From contig CAIVSK010000317.1 of NCBI GenBank assembly GCA_903908495.1, positions 1 through 46,185 on the forward strand: 46,185 bases of DNA, written 5' to 3'. Origin of the DNA: Akkermansiaceae bacterium (GTDB taxonomy: Bacteria; Verrucomicrobiota; Verrucomicrobiia; Verrucomicrobiales; Akkermansiaceae). Numbering within the stretch: position 1 is the stretch's first letter; every line of letters begins with the position of its first letter. The notes under the pieces were generated by a model, which made no database searches, was not told the DNA's origin, and was given only the letters and a program-made list of their open reading frames with translations. The translations under genes were made by a program, and so were the position numbers. This document shows, in pieces, positions 34,555-42,730 of this stretch.

Positions 34555-34958
34555 AGCGTTAGACGGGTTGTTAGTATAACCTTGGAGCCGATCTGTGCGC
34601 GGCCTTCGATTTGGATCAGTCCACCCATGCGCCCGAGCACCGTGGCATGTAGGTGCACGGATTCTCCGGGCAGCGCGCTGCCGGTGAACTTCGCCTGATG
34701 CACGGCGGCGAGTCGCAGGTCCGCCACGGGTGCGAGTCCCGGATGGGATTGGGCAACCACTCCGCCGAGTTGCGCCACGGCTTCAATCAGCAGCACCCCG
34801 GGCATGAGCGGAGCGCCCGGGAAGTGGCCGGCCAGAAATGGCGCGTCGCCCGGCAGCAAATAATGGGCGCTGGCACATTCACCCGGAACCAGCTCATCGA
34901 GCTCATCGATGAAGCGGAATTCGGGCCCGTGGGGGAGGGCAAGCAGGGCGGCGTGCAT
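34527..34958 (-). CDS. FabZ-like 3-hydroxyacyl-ACP dehydratase
   Basis: This 143-residue hot-dog-fold enzyme has the FabZ active site: catalytic His in GHFPGAPLMPG (about residue 46) and Glu in LIEAVAQ (about residue 59). It should dehydrate 3-hydroxyacyl-ACP to the trans-2-enoyl form, which without an enoyl reductase yields polyene chains. None is seen in this window. Its last residues, LAGAQPSPL, are encoded by a 54-bp dispersed repeat that gives an almost identical tail to the unrelated deacetylase downstream. It is convergent with the LpxL-like gene. Confidence 0.85.
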   Translation of the reverse strand: MHAALLALPHGPEFRFIDELDELVPGECASAHYLLPGDAPFLAGHFPGAPLMPGVLLIEAVAQLGGVVAQSHPGLAPVADLRLAAVHQAKFTGSALPGESVHLHATVLGRMGGLIQIEGRAQIGSKVILTTRLTLAGAQPSPL

Positions 34959-35045
34959 GGTGGCGGTGTGACGGAACCATAGCGGCCTGGCCGGTGAAAG
35001 CCAGCGGGATCAAAGGCAGCGATGAATGCCGGGATGCCAAAATTG

Positions 35046-35099
35046 CGACAGGCGAGGGAGCCCGCCTTCCATCACAGCCCGGACGGCTGGGCTCCGGCG
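35046..35099. repeat. 54-bp dispersed repeat, copy 2, overlapping the deacetylase 3' end
   Basis: This copy contains the stop and last residues (CAGAQPSGL) of the minus-strand deacetylase gene, in the same register as copy 1 uses in the dehydratase gene. The first stem is weaker than in copy 1, and the second arm reads CAGCC/GGCTG. Confidence 0.85.
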
Positions 35100-35935
35100 C
35101 ATTGCCGGGGGGGCAGCCAGGCGTCCGGCAGGGTGGTGCTCCAGCCGTCTGCCGCCAGCATCTCGAGCACCCGCCGCAGCACTTCCGGTGCCTGTGGCCT
35201 GCCTTGGTGGACCAGCACGATGGCCCCCGGGCACAGCCCGCGGCGCAGCGTGGCGAGGATTTTTTCGAGCGGGTTGTTTACCCCGTCGAAGCCACGCGCC
35301 CGCCAACCCGTCACAGTGAGGCCAAATTCCGCGGCGATGATATTGCAATACGGGTTGCGCAGGCCCGCCGGAGCCCGGAACAAGCTGGGAATTTGCCCGG
35401 TGATGGCGCTCAGCGTGTGCTGGCATTGGCGCAGCTCACGCCGCTGCCGCCAAGGCGGAAAACTCCAATACCAATAGCAGGCGTGGGTTTGTGTGTGGTT
35501 GCCGACCAGGTGTCCCGCGGCAACGATGCGCCGCACATCCTCGGGTCGCTGTGCGGCCCGCTCACCGATCAAGAAAAACACCGCCCGCACCTCGTGCGCT
35601 GCCAACAGGGCGAGCACTTCCTCCGTGTCGGCGCTCGGGCCGTCGTCGATGGTCAGGATCACGCTGCGCGAGGCGCAGGGGAAACACCGCGTGGCGGAGC
35701 CGAACAGCCGACAGTGCGGGTACAAGGTGCATGCGGTCAGGCCAATCCACACCGCCGTGAGCCCGCCTGCCGCCCACGGCCAGCCCCAGTGCCAACCCGC
35801 CAGCAGCAATCCCGCGTGGACGGAGGCAAGCAGCAGGGTCATTCCAGTGGCGGTTCGACGGCGCGGCAGGTCGGGGGATTGAGCGGGGGTTGTCGGGGAT
35901 ATCACTTCGCGACTGTTGAATGTGGTTCTGTGCAT
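35072..35935 (-). CDS. Membrane-anchored polysaccharide deacetylase (NodB-type)
   Basis: This 287-residue protein has two hydrophobic segments near the N-terminus (about 30-70), then a NodB homology domain. The motifs are TIDDGPS (metal-binding Asp), HLVGNHTQTH (the two metal-binding His) and FRAPAG. Members remove N- or O-acetyl groups from polysaccharides, peptidoglycan or lipid-linked sugars. The position beside GT2, PAP2 and acyltransferase genes hints at deacetylation of a lipid-linked or surface sugar. The C-terminal CAGAQPSGL is repeat-encoded. It is divergent from the PagL-like gene 194 bp away. Confidence 0.85.
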   Translation of the reverse strand: MHRTTFNSREVISPTTPAQSPDLPRRRTATGMTLLLASVHAGLLLAGWHWGWPWAAGGLTAVWIGLTACTLYPHCRLFGSATRCFPCASRSVILTIDDGPSADTEEVLALLAAHEVRAVFFLIGERAAQRPEDVRRIVAAGHLVGNHTQTHACYWYWSFPPWRQRRELRQCQHTLSAITGQIPSLFRAPAGLRNPYCNIIAAEFGLTVTGWRARGFDGVNNPLEKILATLRRGLCPGAIVLVHQGRPQAPEVLRRVLEMLAADGWSTTLPDAWLPPRQCAGAQPSGL

Positions 35936-36129
35936 GACAAGCGGGAAAGCCGCGGAATCCGGGCGGCTACTCGGCGGTTTTCAAGGGTCAGGGGTTTTTG
36001 ATTGTCATGGGGCCTGCGATTTGCCAGCTTCAGATATCTGCCGACGCGATTTATGGGTGGCCTTCGAGGTGGTTTTTCACCCGCCCCCACCCCCTCTCCC
36101 CAGCAGCCCGGCCCCCCCCCTTCACCCTG

Positions 36130-36732
36130 ATGAACGCACTCACCGCCGCCCGCTTGTCCGCCGTATCCGCATGTGCATGCCTCGGGGCCTGCGCGCCACC
36201 CACCGTCCGGCTCGCAGACGAGCACCCGGCTGAGCACTGGACGCTCGACTATGAATCCGCCGCCATCTGGCGGGTGACGCACACGCCGCCCATTCCGTAT
36301 GTGCTGCTGCCGCAAATGCTTTCGCTGCGCACGCCCCAGCATGCCAACATGACCGTTGGTGGCAACGACCTGACCATGCGCTCGCGGTTCAGCTTGTTGG
36401 TCGAGCCCATTGCCAGCGGGCCGGAGTCACTCTATCTCGGACTTTCCGCCGGGCCGTCCTTGGAGTATTGGCTAGCGGGCCACCAAGCCTGTTGTTACGC
36501 AGGGGCGGGTGGTGGTTTCGGGCTCATCGACAGCACCAACGTCCCCGGCGGCCAGGGGCAGGATTTCACCCTCAATTGGTATGCCACCGGCGGGGTGCGA
36601 TATTACCCGCAAGCCAATTTGGCGCTCAATGCCGGGGTCTTCTTCCAGCACCTTTCCAATGGCGGCGCCACCGATCCCAACCCCGGCCTCAATTGCCTCG
36701 GCCCGGTCCTGGGCCTGTCGTGGCATTTCTGA
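36130..36732 (+). CDS. PagL-like lipid A 3-O-deacylase (outer-membrane)
   Basis: This 200-residue protein has a signal peptide (MNALTAARLSAVSACACLGA) and an outer-membrane beta-barrel pattern. The C-terminal motif HLSNGG places His174 and Ser176 exactly like the catalytic His-x-Ser of PagL, followed by DPNPGLN and a final aromatic SWHF. In the Pseudomonas enzyme, as I recall it, a Glu completes the triad at the last position of PNPGxE; here Asn188 stands there. It should remove the 3-O acyl chain from lipid A or a similar lipid. The start ATG at 36130 is chosen because it opens the signal peptide. Confidence 0.75.
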   Translation: MNALTAARLSAVSACACLGACAPPTVRLADEHPAEHWTLDYESAAIWRVTHTPPIPYVLLPQMLSLRTPQHANMTVGGNDLTMRSRFSLLVEPIASGPESLYLGLSAGPSLEYWLAGHQACCYAGAGGGFGLIDSTNVPGGQGQDFTLNWYATGGVRYYPQANLALNAGVFFQHLSNGGATDPNPGLNCLGPVLGLSWHF

Positions 36733-36777
36733 GGCGGCTCCCCCTATTTCCCCTGCCCAAGACGCGCTTCCCATGCC

Positions 36778-38055
36778 CTACCACGGCAGTTTGAGTGGGG
36801 CTAGGTCGGAGTTTTCCGGCATGGCGAGCGTCCGCGTGACGGGATCGAAAACAAACGGCGCGCCGCTGACCGGTTCTCGGGGGATTTGCGCAGCGGACTC
36901 CGCAGCCAGGGTCGAGCCGGATTTTTCCAGAGCCAGCAACGCCAAAGCTGCCTGTGCCTGCCGCTGATGCGAGGCGCTGCCGACATAGCCTTTGCTCCAG
37001 GCGGACAAGCCGATCGAAAAATCCCCGATGATTTTCCGGCCTTGCTTGGACAACTGGGAATCATCGGGTGGAGGAAACGAAAAGGGGGCCAGCTCTGCCA
37101 ACTTCAGGGTGGGGAGCTTCAGTACCACCGCGTGATACCATGCGGCGTAAACCCGCGCCACCGCCTCGGCATCCGGGGTTTGATTCGCGAACAGCACCGG
37201 CAACAACATGAACTCGGAAGCAATGTTCCATTCCCCGCGCATCACCTGCGCCAGCCCGGTGCCGTCGTAGCGCCGGGTTCCCAGCGCCGCCTGCCACCGG
37301 GGCAGGTCCGCCTTGCAACCGATGGCGGGGAGCAGGGTCTTGAAGGCGGCCCCCTTGATCCCGCGATCGATCAGAATCGCGACCGTTTCGCCAAGCAGGG
37401 TCGGGCTTTCGATGGCGTGGTGGTGAGCGGCCAAATTGCCGGTGGCGGCTACCAAGCGCAGGGTTTCCTCTTCATCGCCCCTCTCCGCAGCCAGCCGCGC
37501 CTTGAGCAGGAGGAGATCGGCGCAGGTCTTGGAGGCGCGGGCGGCGATGAAACCAGTGAAATCCGCCGGCATGTCCGAGGACGAGCGGGTGGGCAGTTGC
37601 GCGATGCGCTCGATCTGGTGCACCAGATCGGCCTGCTCGTCGAGGCAACGTTTGGCGTTTTCCGGGTTCCATGGCACCCGCTCGTCGAGAATCTCGCGGA
37701 GTTCGGTGCCGAGCGACAGATTGTTGTAAAGCGGTGCCGGCGATAGCTGGTAAAGCAGCAGGAATCCATTCTCCTCAGCCGGCACCGGGACCGGCGTGAC
37801 CCTCAGCGCGGGAAACTCGCTGACGAGCTTTTCCTGCAACGCCCGGGCTTGCGTCCGGAATTCCGCCAGCTCGGCCTGCGTCCAGCGCTTGGGGACGGGC
37901 GGCGCTTGGTAGCGGAGCGCCTCCAGGAAGCTCATCTTGGCGCGCATGCTCATGGGCACGGCATTCGCCTGGTGCCAGGCCCACGCCCCGCCGCCACCGA
38001 GGGTCAGCGAAACGGCCATGATGATAACGAAGGTGCGGGAGGGGCGGTAGCTCAT
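36778..38055 (-). CDS. Unrecognised membrane-anchored protein
   Basis: This is a 425-residue protein I do not recognise. One transmembrane helix at residues 8-28 (TFVIIMAVSLTLGGGGAWAW) suggests an inner-membrane anchor with a large periplasmic domain. That domain is mostly helical in appearance: repeated Leu/Ala-rich stretches include ASKTCADLLLLKARLAAERG and AQAALALLALEKSGS. The ATG at 38055 follows the conserved-looking basic residues; a TTG at 38079 is also possible. It is convergent with the PagL-like gene and divergent from fic across an AT-rich gap. Confidence 0.7.
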   Translation of the reverse strand: MSYRPSRTFVIIMAVSLTLGGGGAWAWHQANAVPMSMRAKMSFLEALRYQAPPVPKRWTQAELAEFRTQARALQEKLVSEFPALRVTPVPVPAEENGFLLLYQLSPAPLYNNLSLGTELREILDERVPWNPENAKRCLDEQADLVHQIERIAQLPTRSSSDMPADFTGFIAARASKTCADLLLLKARLAAERGDEEETLRLVAATGNLAAHHHAIESPTLLGETVAILIDRGIKGAAFKTLLPAIGCKADLPRWQAALGTRRYDGTGLAQVMRGEWNIASEFMLLPVLFANQTPDAEAVARVYAAWYHAVVLKLPTLKLAELAPFSFPPPDDSQLSKQGRKIIGDFSIGLSAWSKGYVGSASHQRQAQAALALLALEKSGSTLAAESAAQIPREPVSGAPFVFDPVTRTLAMPENSDLAPLKLPW

Positions 38056-38358
38056 GAAACGCGGATTTTTTTCGGGCAAAGAGGCGGCGACAGCGGTACG
38101 GCGGGGGGCTTGAGGAAAGTTTCCAGAACAAGCCCAGCATCTCGCTCGACGCTGGGTCCGTCAAGGCATTATTACTTAATATATGATAGCGAAAAATACT
38201 GATTCAATTCAAGATTTCGATGAATTTGGGCACGGCGGTTAGCAAACCACCTGGCATCAGCCCCGCAATTTGCAGCCACGCGCTGGCTGCGTTTTCTTTG
38301 GTGAGCAATACAGAAGGTTGCTATCCCTCAGAATCGGCCATATAGTGATCGATGAAAC
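38056..38358. other. AT-rich divergent intergenic region
   Basis: The stretch at about 38166-38225 is markedly AT-rich compared with the rest of the window, and no gene fits. It carries the fic promoter listed separately. Nothing else was recognised. Confidence 0.6.
38318..38346 (+). promoter_or_regulatory. Sigma70-like promoter just upstream of fic
   Basis: TTGCTA (38318-38323), a 17-bp spacer and TATAGT (38341-38346) form a good promoter. The ATG at 38359 is only 12 bp after the -10 box, so the mRNA would have a leader of about six bases or none. Confidence 0.6.
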
Positions 38359-39471
38359 ATGACCCTATCGCTCAAAACTTGGAACTGGCGACAAACGGAT
38401 TGGCCTGATTTTGTCTATGACGAGGCGGTTTTACGGCCGTTGGAGGCGGTGTTTTTGCATCGTTCGGGAGTGCATGTTGGAGCGTTCTCGCATCTGAGTG
38501 CGGCGGACCAGGAGAGCGTCCGAGCCGAGTTGCTGAGTGACGAGGCGCTGCTGACGTCGAAAATTGAGGGCGAGTTGCTGAACCGTGACAGCCTGCAGTC
38601 CTCGATTCGCCGGCTGTTTGGATTGCAGGTCGATGCGCAGAAAGCGAGCGCTGCGGAACAGGGGATTTCTGAACTGCAGGTGGACCTCTATCGCAGCTTT
38701 AGCGGGCCGCTGACCGAGGCGGATTTGTTCAACTGGCATCGGATGGTGGTGCGAGGTCGGCGGGATTTGAAGGCGGTGGGCTGCTATCGGCAGCATGACG
38801 AGGCGATGCAGATCGTTTCGAGAACGCTGCATGATCCGGTGGTTCACTTCGAGGCTCCGCCGTCTTGCGTGGTCCCGCAAGAGATGAGGCAATTCATCGG
38901 GTGGTTCAATCGCTCGGCCACGGCGTTGCCGGGCTTGACCCGGGCTGGCATCGCGCACTTGCGTTTCGAGTCGATTCATCCGTTTGAGGATGGCAACGGG
39001 CGTCTCGGGCGGGCGCTGGCGGAGAAGGCGCTCTCGCAAGCACTCGGGCAGTCGACGTTGATCGCGCTCTCCTCCATCATTGAGAAGGGCCGCAAGCCGT
39101 ATTATGACGCGCTCGGGCAGGCGAGTCGGACGAACCAGATCACCCGGTGGCTGGCGTATTTCGGCCAGACGGTGCTGGATGCCCAGGATCACAGCCTCAA
39201 GCGGGTCGAGTTTCTGATTCACAAAGCGAAGTTTTTTGACCTCTACCGTGGCCGTCTCAACCAGCGGCAGGAAAAGGCGATGCTGCGGATGTTCCGCGAA
39301 GGCATCGACGGCTTCAAAGGCGGGCTGAGTTCGAGCAACTACGTCAGCATCACGCAGAGTTCGCCCGCCACGGCGACCCGGGACCTAAGCGACCTGGTCG
39401 AAAAGGGCGCGTTGCTGCGCAACGGTGAGCGCAAGCATGCGCGGTATTTCCTGAGCTTGGGAGCGTCGTGA
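38359..39471 (+). CDS. Fic-domain AMP-transferase with N-terminal inhibitory helix
   Basis: This is a 370-residue Fic protein. The N-terminal DUF4172/Fic_N-type region (about 1-90) begins WNWRQTDWPDFVYDEAVL and contains TSKIEGE, fitting the (S/T)xxxE(G/N) inhibitory motif, whose Glu blocks ATP gamma-phosphate binding. The catalytic Fic motif HPFEDGNGRLGRAL is intact at about residues 212-225. The C-terminal part looks like a winged-helix module (SSNYVSITQSSPATATRDLS). Fic proteins transfer AMP from ATP to a Ser, Thr or Tyr of a target protein; the target is unknown. No antitoxin gene is adjacent, consistent with built-in inhibition. Confidence 0.9.
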   Translation: MTLSLKTWNWRQTDWPDFVYDEAVLRPLEAVFLHRSGVHVGAFSHLSAADQESVRAELLSDEALLTSKIEGELLNRDSLQSSIRRLFGLQVDAQKASAAEQGISELQVDLYRSFSGPLTEADLFNWHRMVVRGRRDLKAVGCYRQHDEAMQIVSRTLHDPVVHFEAPPSCVVPQEMRQFIGWFNRSATALPGLTRAGIAHLRFESIHPFEDGNGRLGRALAEKALSQALGQSTLIALSSIIEKGRKPYYDALGQASRTNQITRWLAYFGQTVLDAQDHSLKRVEFLIHKAKFFDLYRGRLNQRQEKAMLRMFREGIDGFKGGLSSSNYVSITQSSPATATRDLSDLVEKGALLRNGERKHARYFLSLGAS

Positions 39472-39685
39472 ATGAACAAGAGGGATAGAGAAATAGTCCG
39501 ACACCCCCGCTCCGGCGCGGCCCCCGATGCCGAGGACAAGGAGGATTGAGATGCCTTGGCGGCAGTAGCCGCGAGAATAATTCAAAAATTGGATGTTTGG
39601 GGTTGCTGGACGGAGAGCTGTGGTTTAGGGTACTTGTCCCCAAAGAGATTTTGAGTTCTTGCGGGTGATTTCATTGCCATTTCCC
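39472..39685. other. Intergenic gap between fic and infA
   Basis: These 214 bp contain no gene or motif I can support. The infA promoter presumably lies near the AT-richer end (about 39575-39660). Confidence 0.4.
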
Positions 39686-39991
39686 ATGCCAGCTCGTCCT
39701 AAATTTTCCTCCCGGCGCTCCTCCAATAAATCGCGAGGTGGCTACGGTCCGCCGTCGCGATCAGCCGCCAAGGATGATGAAGAGAAGGCAGTGGAAGTGG
39801 AAGGCGTGATTTCGGCCGTGCTGGCGGGGACCATGTTCCGGGTCAAGATGGCCAGCGGCCATGAGGTGCTGGCACACATTTCCGGCAAGATGCGCAAGCG
39901 CTTCATTCGCTTGGTCATCGGCGACAAGGTGAAGATGGAAATGTCGCCCTATGATCTGACCAAGGCGCGGATTGTGTTCCGCATGAACTGA
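39686..39991 (+). CDS. infA: Translation initiation factor IF-1 with basic N-terminal extension
   Basis: This 101-residue protein contains the complete S1-like OB-fold of IF-1 from about residue 36: [20 protein letters not shown], then [19 protein letters not shown] and [20 protein letters not shown]-1 is usually about 72 residues. Here about 30 extra residues precede it, rich in Arg, Ser and Gly ([19 protein letters not shown]), a possible RNA-binding tail. The ATG at 39686 is the first reasonable start; a TTG at 39659 would extend it further. It binds the 30S A site during initiation. Confidence 0.9.
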   Translation: MPARPKFSSRRSSNKSRGGYGPPSRSAAKDDEEKAVEVEGVISAVLAGTMFRVKMASGHEVLAHISGKMRKRFIRLVIGDKVKMEMSPYDLTKARIVFRMN

Positions 39992-39995
39992 GCGA

Positions 39996-40853
39996 TCACT
40001 CGGCGGAGTCGCCGTCGCTCGGTGAGGCGTGTAATTCCGCGATGGCGTGGTGGGTCCGGCGCTCAATGGCAATGCTGCCCAGCAGGGTGCTTTGGCGCAC
40101 GAGGAACTGATTGAGCTTCATGAGTTCAAGCAGGGCGAGGAAAGTCACGATGACCTCCGCCTTGGTCGAGGCGGATTGGAACAGGTTCTCAAAGCTCTTG
40201 GTTTCCCCGGGCGCGAATTGCTCCAGCAGGAAGTCGATTTTATCCGACACGGTGTAGCGGTCATCGATGATGTCGCCGAAGTCGTGGCTCTCCTCGAAGC
40301 GCTTGAGAACGTTTTGAAAGGCCCGGATGAGATCGAAAATGGACACTTCCGCGAGGGGGGCGGGTTCGCTGGGGGTGGGTTCCGGTGTGTCGGGTTGGTG
40401 GGCGAAGCGGCCCTCCTGCTCGATGGCGCGCAGGCTGAGGAAGCCCGCGGCATCCTTGAATTTCTTGTATTCGATCAATTGCCGGATCAAATCCCAACGC
40501 GGATCGTCCTCTTCCACGTCTTCTTCCGGCGGTTGATCGACCCGCGGCAGCAGCGTGCGGCTTTTCAAGTACATGAGATTGGCCGCCATGACGATGAACT
40601 CGGAGGCCAGGTCGATGTTGAGGAGCTTGAAGGTGTTGATGTAATCCAGGTACTGGCGGGTGATGCGTTCGATGGAAATGGACTGGATGTCCACCTCGTC
40701 CTTTTTGATGAGATAGAGCAGCAAATCGAGCGGCCCCTCGAAGATCTCAAGGCGTACTTTGTAGTCGGTGGCTTCCACGGGCGCGGTGGTACGGGAAAGC
40801 GCGCGGTTGTGCGAGGCGAATCTGCAACGCTCGAATTTTTGCTGGCGTCGCAT
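39996..40853 (-). CDS. scpA: Segregation and condensation protein A
   Basis: This 285-residue protein carries the ScpA signature, with FEGPLDLLLYLIKKDEVDI at about residues 37-55, then IASEF/MAANLMYLKSRTLLP. The acidic linker (PPEEDVEEDDPRWDLIRQLI) and the C-terminal winged-helix region (KAEVIVTFLALLELMKL) complete the kleisin fold. ScpA bridges SMC heads with ScpB in the condensin complex. scpB is not adjacent. The start at 40853 is chosen over a GTG at 40895. It is divergent from the AsmA-like gene 45 bp away and ends 4 bp from infA. Confidence 0.92.
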   Translation of the reverse strand: MRRQQKFERCRFASHNRALSRTTAPVEATDYKVRLEIFEGPLDLLLYLIKKDEVDIQSISIERITRQYLDYINTFKLLNIDLASEFIVMAANLMYLKSRTLLPRVDQPPEEDVEEDDPRWDLIRQLIEYKKFKDAAGFLSLRAIEQEGRFAHQPDTPEPTPSEPAPLAEVSIFDLIRAFQNVLKRFEESHDFGDIIDDRYTVSDKIDFLLEQFAPGETKSFENLFQSASTKAEVIVTFLALLELMKLNQFLVRQSTLLGSIAIERRTHHAIAELHASPSDGDSAE

Positions 40854-40898
40854 GTTGAACTGGGCATTACTTTGAGCGCAGCACGCAAGGCTCACCCC

Positions 40899-42611
40899 AT
40901 GGCATCCGACCCGTCAAATAACTTTAACCAACGCTTGGGCCAATGGGTCGCAAGCCAGGGCGTCTTGTTCCAGATGCGCTACTCGATGTCCGGGGTTGGC
41001 TCCGGGAGAGGCTTGGCCTTCCACATGCTGCGCCTGACCACCCGCTTGTTGATCCTGCTGGTGGTGCTGGGGCTCGGGTCGGCGGTGTACTTGGTGAGGC
41101 TTTCGGGAACCTTGGGATTTCAAAAGAAACTCAAGGATTCGGTGGGCGCCGTGCTTGGGGCCAAGGAGGTGGAAATGAGCGGGTTCCGGCGGGTGCAAGG
41201 CAAGATGCTGATGGCCCGCCTGGTCAGTCAAGGCGGCAGCAACACGTTCTATTCGAGCTTGGAGGCACGCAACATCAAGTGCCAGATGAACTTGCTCAAC
41301 GGTCTGGTCGGGGATTGGCAACCCGGGGTGGTGGTGGTCGGTCAATTGGACCTGGAGCTCAATGCGGGAGCCGACGACGAGAAATCCGCCGGGCTGATTG
41401 CCGCGTCCGTGTTCCGGGATCTCGGTAAATTTAAAATGGAATCGCTGGAGGTGAAGGATGCGACGCTGCGCTGGGGCTACTCCGAGCGGACCAACGGCCG
41501 GATCGTCGGCAGCCATCTGAAGCTGCAGCGGGTGGCGGACGGTTGGCGGATCCATTTGAGCGGCGGGACGGTGAACCTTGCCTGGTTGCGGCACCTGGAG
41601 ATTGTTGAGATGGTGGGCAATTGCACGCTCGAAGGGCTGGTGTTTGAGAAGGCCGAGTTCCGCAAGGGCGGCGGCAAGATCTCAATGGACGGGCTCCGCG
41701 TCGTGGCAGGGCAGCGGCCGGAAATCAAAGGCATCGCCAAAGTCCGCAGAATCGCCCTCGAAGACGTGATTCCTCCGGCAGCACACAACTTCATCGATGG
41801 TGCCATCTCCGGGGATTTGCGCGTCTTCGGCTCCACCAACTCGAGCGAGGGCATCGGCTTCGAGGGCAAGCTCGTGGTGGACCCGGAAAATGTCATCCGG
41901 CTGCGCGAGCGCCTGTATTTGTTGCGGGCTCTGACGGATTTCGATATTTTCAACAACTACCGGATGGTGGCATTTAACGAAGGCTCGTTGAAACTCAAGA
42001 CCCAGGGCGGCAGCATGGACGTCACGGAGGTGGAATTGAAGGCGGGCGACCTGATGACCCTCGCCGGGCAGATGCGGGTGCGCCCTCCCACCCCTGAGGA
42101 GGCGAGCGCGGTGCTCAAGAAGAGTGGTGCCGGCGGTGCTGCGGCCGCCCCCGGTCAACTCAAGGGCGATGATCACTCGACCCGAACCGCGGACGAGGAT
42201 TTGGACATCACCTTGCGCCGCGCCGCGCGTGCCGCTCACAAGGGCAAGGGCAAGGGCAAAACCAACGCCAAGGACGAAGATTCCTCGCTGTTTGACCGCA
42301 TCGACCAAACGTTTGAGACGAGCATTCTGGCGGAACAGGCGGCTGAACGGGAGTCCCGTGGCCTGGTTTATGAGGGATTGTTCCAGATGACGGTGCCGCC
42401 GGACACATTCGAAAACGTGCAGGCGCTGCGCGAATTGTTGCCGGTGGATCCGCAATCGGGAAGAATCCCGCTCGAAGTGCCTATCAAGGGTGATATTTAC
42501 AGCCTCACCTACGATCAGGCGGCGGACCTCTACCAGCGCGGTCAACGCTACAAGGAGACCGAGCCGGCGGCTGGCACCACGCCCAGCCCGCAGGACGCGC
42601 CGCCGAAATGA
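40899..42611 (+). CDS. AsmA-like membrane-anchored protein of unknown role
   Basis: This 570-residue protein has one transmembrane helix at about residues 46-68 (LTTRLLILLVVLGLGSAVYL). The remainder is a long beta-rich, low-complexity-free domain with repeated features such as GKISMDGLRVV, IDGAISGDLRVFGSTNSSEG and GSLKLKTQGGSMDVTEVEL. That style recalls AsmA/DUF3971-type proteins, but I cannot make the family assignment certain. A basic linker (KGKGKGKTNAK) sits near residue 450. It is divergent from scpA and is followed by a GTCTC-loop hairpin repeat. Confidence 0.7.
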   Translation: MASDPSNNFNQRLGQWVASQGVLFQMRYSMSGVGSGRGLAFHMLRLTTRLLILLVVLGLGSAVYLVRLSGTLGFQKKLKDSVGAVLGAKEVEMSGFRRVQGKMLMARLVSQGGSNTFYSSLEARNIKCQMNLLNGLVGDWQPGVVVVGQLDLELNAGADDEKSAGLIAASVFRDLGKFKMESLEVKDATLRWGYSERTNGRIVGSHLKLQRVADGWRIHLSGGTVNLAWLRHLEIVEMVGNCTLEGLVFEKAEFRKGGGKISMDGLRVVAGQRPEIKGIAKVRRIALEDVIPPAAHNFIDGAISGDLRVFGSTNSSEGIGFEGKLVVDPENVIRLRERLYLLRALTDFDIFNNYRMVAFNEGSLKLKTQGGSMDVTEVELKAGDLMTLAGQMRVRPPTPEEASAVLKKSGAGGAAAAPGQLKGDDHSTRTADEDLDITLRRAARAAHKGKGKGKTNAKDEDSSLFDRIDQTFETSILAEQAAERESRGLVYEGLFQMTVPPDTFENVQALRELLPVDPQSGRIPLEVPIKGDIYSLTYDQAADLYQRGQRYKETEPAAGTTPSPQDAPPK

Positions 42612-42653
42612 TGCGTCCGCCGGCGACGAACACCCCGGAACTGCGGCCGCACG

Positions 42654-42714
42654 TGGCTGCCGCGTCTCGCGGCAGGCCGTGATTGCTGCGTCTCGCAGCA
42701 AGTCATTCGTGTGC
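42654..42714. repeat. Interspersed GTCTC-loop hairpin repeat, copy 3
   Basis: Two stem-loops follow the AsmA-like gene: CTGCCGCGTCTCGCGGCAG (42658-42676) and TTGCTGCGTCTCGCAGCAA (42684-42702). Both stems are perfect over 7 bp with GTCTC loops. The element matches copy 2 almost base for base and sits between two convergent genes. Confidence 0.88.
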
Positions 42715-42730
42715 TTTCAGGGAATCGAAC

